DNA of 64,000 nt from Alectoria sarmentosa (lineage: Eukaryota; Ascomycota; Lecanoromycetes; Lecanorales; Parmeliaceae): the NCBI GenBank assembly GCA_009733775.1, contig WOGZ01000080.1, forward strand, positions 58,079 to 122,078, written 5' to 3'. Positions 63,457 to 64,000 of the stretch are shown piece by piece. The notes under the pieces are model-generated. The model was not told the origin of the DNA, ran no database searches, and saw only the letters and a list, made by a program, of their open reading frames with translations. The position numbers and the translations under genes were made by a program. Position 1 is the stretch's first letter, and each line of letters begins with the position of its first letter.

Positions 63457-64000
63457 TACCTTAAGGAACTACTAGCATAATTAAATACTTTGTTAACAAA
63501 TATTTATACAAATGTTTATGATAACTATTTTTCAACAGATTTTTAACATTGTTAAAATCTTTCGAAAATATAATAACATTAAGTTTTGTTTAAATTTATT
63601 TCAAACGTAACATATTATTATTTGAAATTTAATCGTATTATAATGTTAATCGTATATTAAATTTAATGTTTTTTCGACAATAAATTAACAATTAATCAAT
63701 TATTAATCAAAAATTCTCATAATCGTGTTTTTTATAACAAATTTTCAATATTATTTCAACATTTTTTCAACAATTGCGATATAAATTTTTTATTAAAAAT
63801 CTTTTAATAAGCTTTTAACATAATTTAAACATACTTTTAATATACTTTCAACATATTTTCAACATATTTTTAACATGTTTTCAACATATTTTCAACATGT
63901 TTTTAATTTCAACATGTTTTTAACATGTTTTTATTTTCAACATGATTTCAACATATTTTCAACATGTTTTTGTTTTCAACATGTTTTTATTCTCAACATG
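63457..64000. mobile_element. TACCTTA-TIR element, left end, runs off the window
   Basis: Starts TACCTTAAGGAACTACTAG at 63457, within the copia B gag. From about 63740 to the edge it turns into an array of TTTTCAACATG/ATTTTCAACAT units. The right end lies outside the window. Confidence 0.65.

Larger units (their letters stand above)
61506..64000 (+). mobile_element. Ty1/copia family B element 2 (5' part, runs off the window)
   Basis: The LTR 61506-61630 (125 bp) starts TGTCGAAATTTAAATCACG with two CACGTG sites. GGTTATAAACTCGAATTTG (primer-binding area) and a leader with GCCCGGCGATCG follow. Its gag region (about 62300-63450) aligns inverted with 51900-53800. It interrupts copia C copy 3. Two TACCTTA-family elements sit inside it. 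Confidence 0.8.

Overview
This window looks like a chromosome segment of a filamentous ascomycete (Pezizomycotina-like). The reasons are very short GT..AG introns (46-63 nt), nuclear genes for mitochondrial translation, and long, extremely AT-rich tracts in which transposon reading frames are riddled with stops at positions where related elements have Gln, Trp or Arg. Loss of CpA/TpG in repeated sequence is the signature of repeat-induced point mutation (RIP). I cannot name the species.

Only about 5.5 kb (roughly 14464-19930) is a G+C-balanced gene island. It holds two minus-strand genes that can be read fully by splicing: mitochondrial ribosomal protein uS10m (RSM10, four exons, about 309 aa) and mitochondrial tryptophanyl-tRNA synthetase (MSW1, five exons, about 395 aa). 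Both serve mitochondrial translation. An AT-rich 0.6-kb strip separates them, and an 80-bp direct repeat with tRNA-like promoter boxes lies upstream of MSW1.

The rest is nested, decayed mobile DNA. 1-1765: 3' end of a Ty1/copia element (family C, plus). 1766-6757: LINE copy A (minus) with a 243-bp TIR element inside. 6771-7270: half of a TACCTTA-TIR element. 7271-14463: full-length copia C (minus). 19930-25035: LINE copy B (minus) with a hairpin insertion. 26681-27385: complete TACCTTA-TIR element. 28448-35858: Ty3/gypsy chromovirus (minus) with a readable chromodomain. About 36000-40700: second Ty3/gypsy element (plus). 42561-46049: truncated copia B 5' end, LINE copy C and a copia A 5' end. 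46050-61505: third copia C copy (minus), carrying a solo LTR (5-bp duplication AAATC), a complete copia B element at 47070-54232 (5-bp duplication AAAAT) and a palindromic minisatellite element near 57.0-58.2 kb. 61506-64000: another copia B (plus), itself hit by two TACCTTA-TIR elements.

The best candidates for something undescribed are the TACCTTA-TIR family (TA target, internal TCAACA-type repeats, one insertion proven by empty sites in this window), the inverted 23-bp minisatellite element, and a 243-bp element with perfect 19-bp TIRs. No autonomous transposase, CRISPR array, rRNA gene or convincing tRNA gene was found. Family names A, B and C are labels used only here. Homologies were judged by eye.
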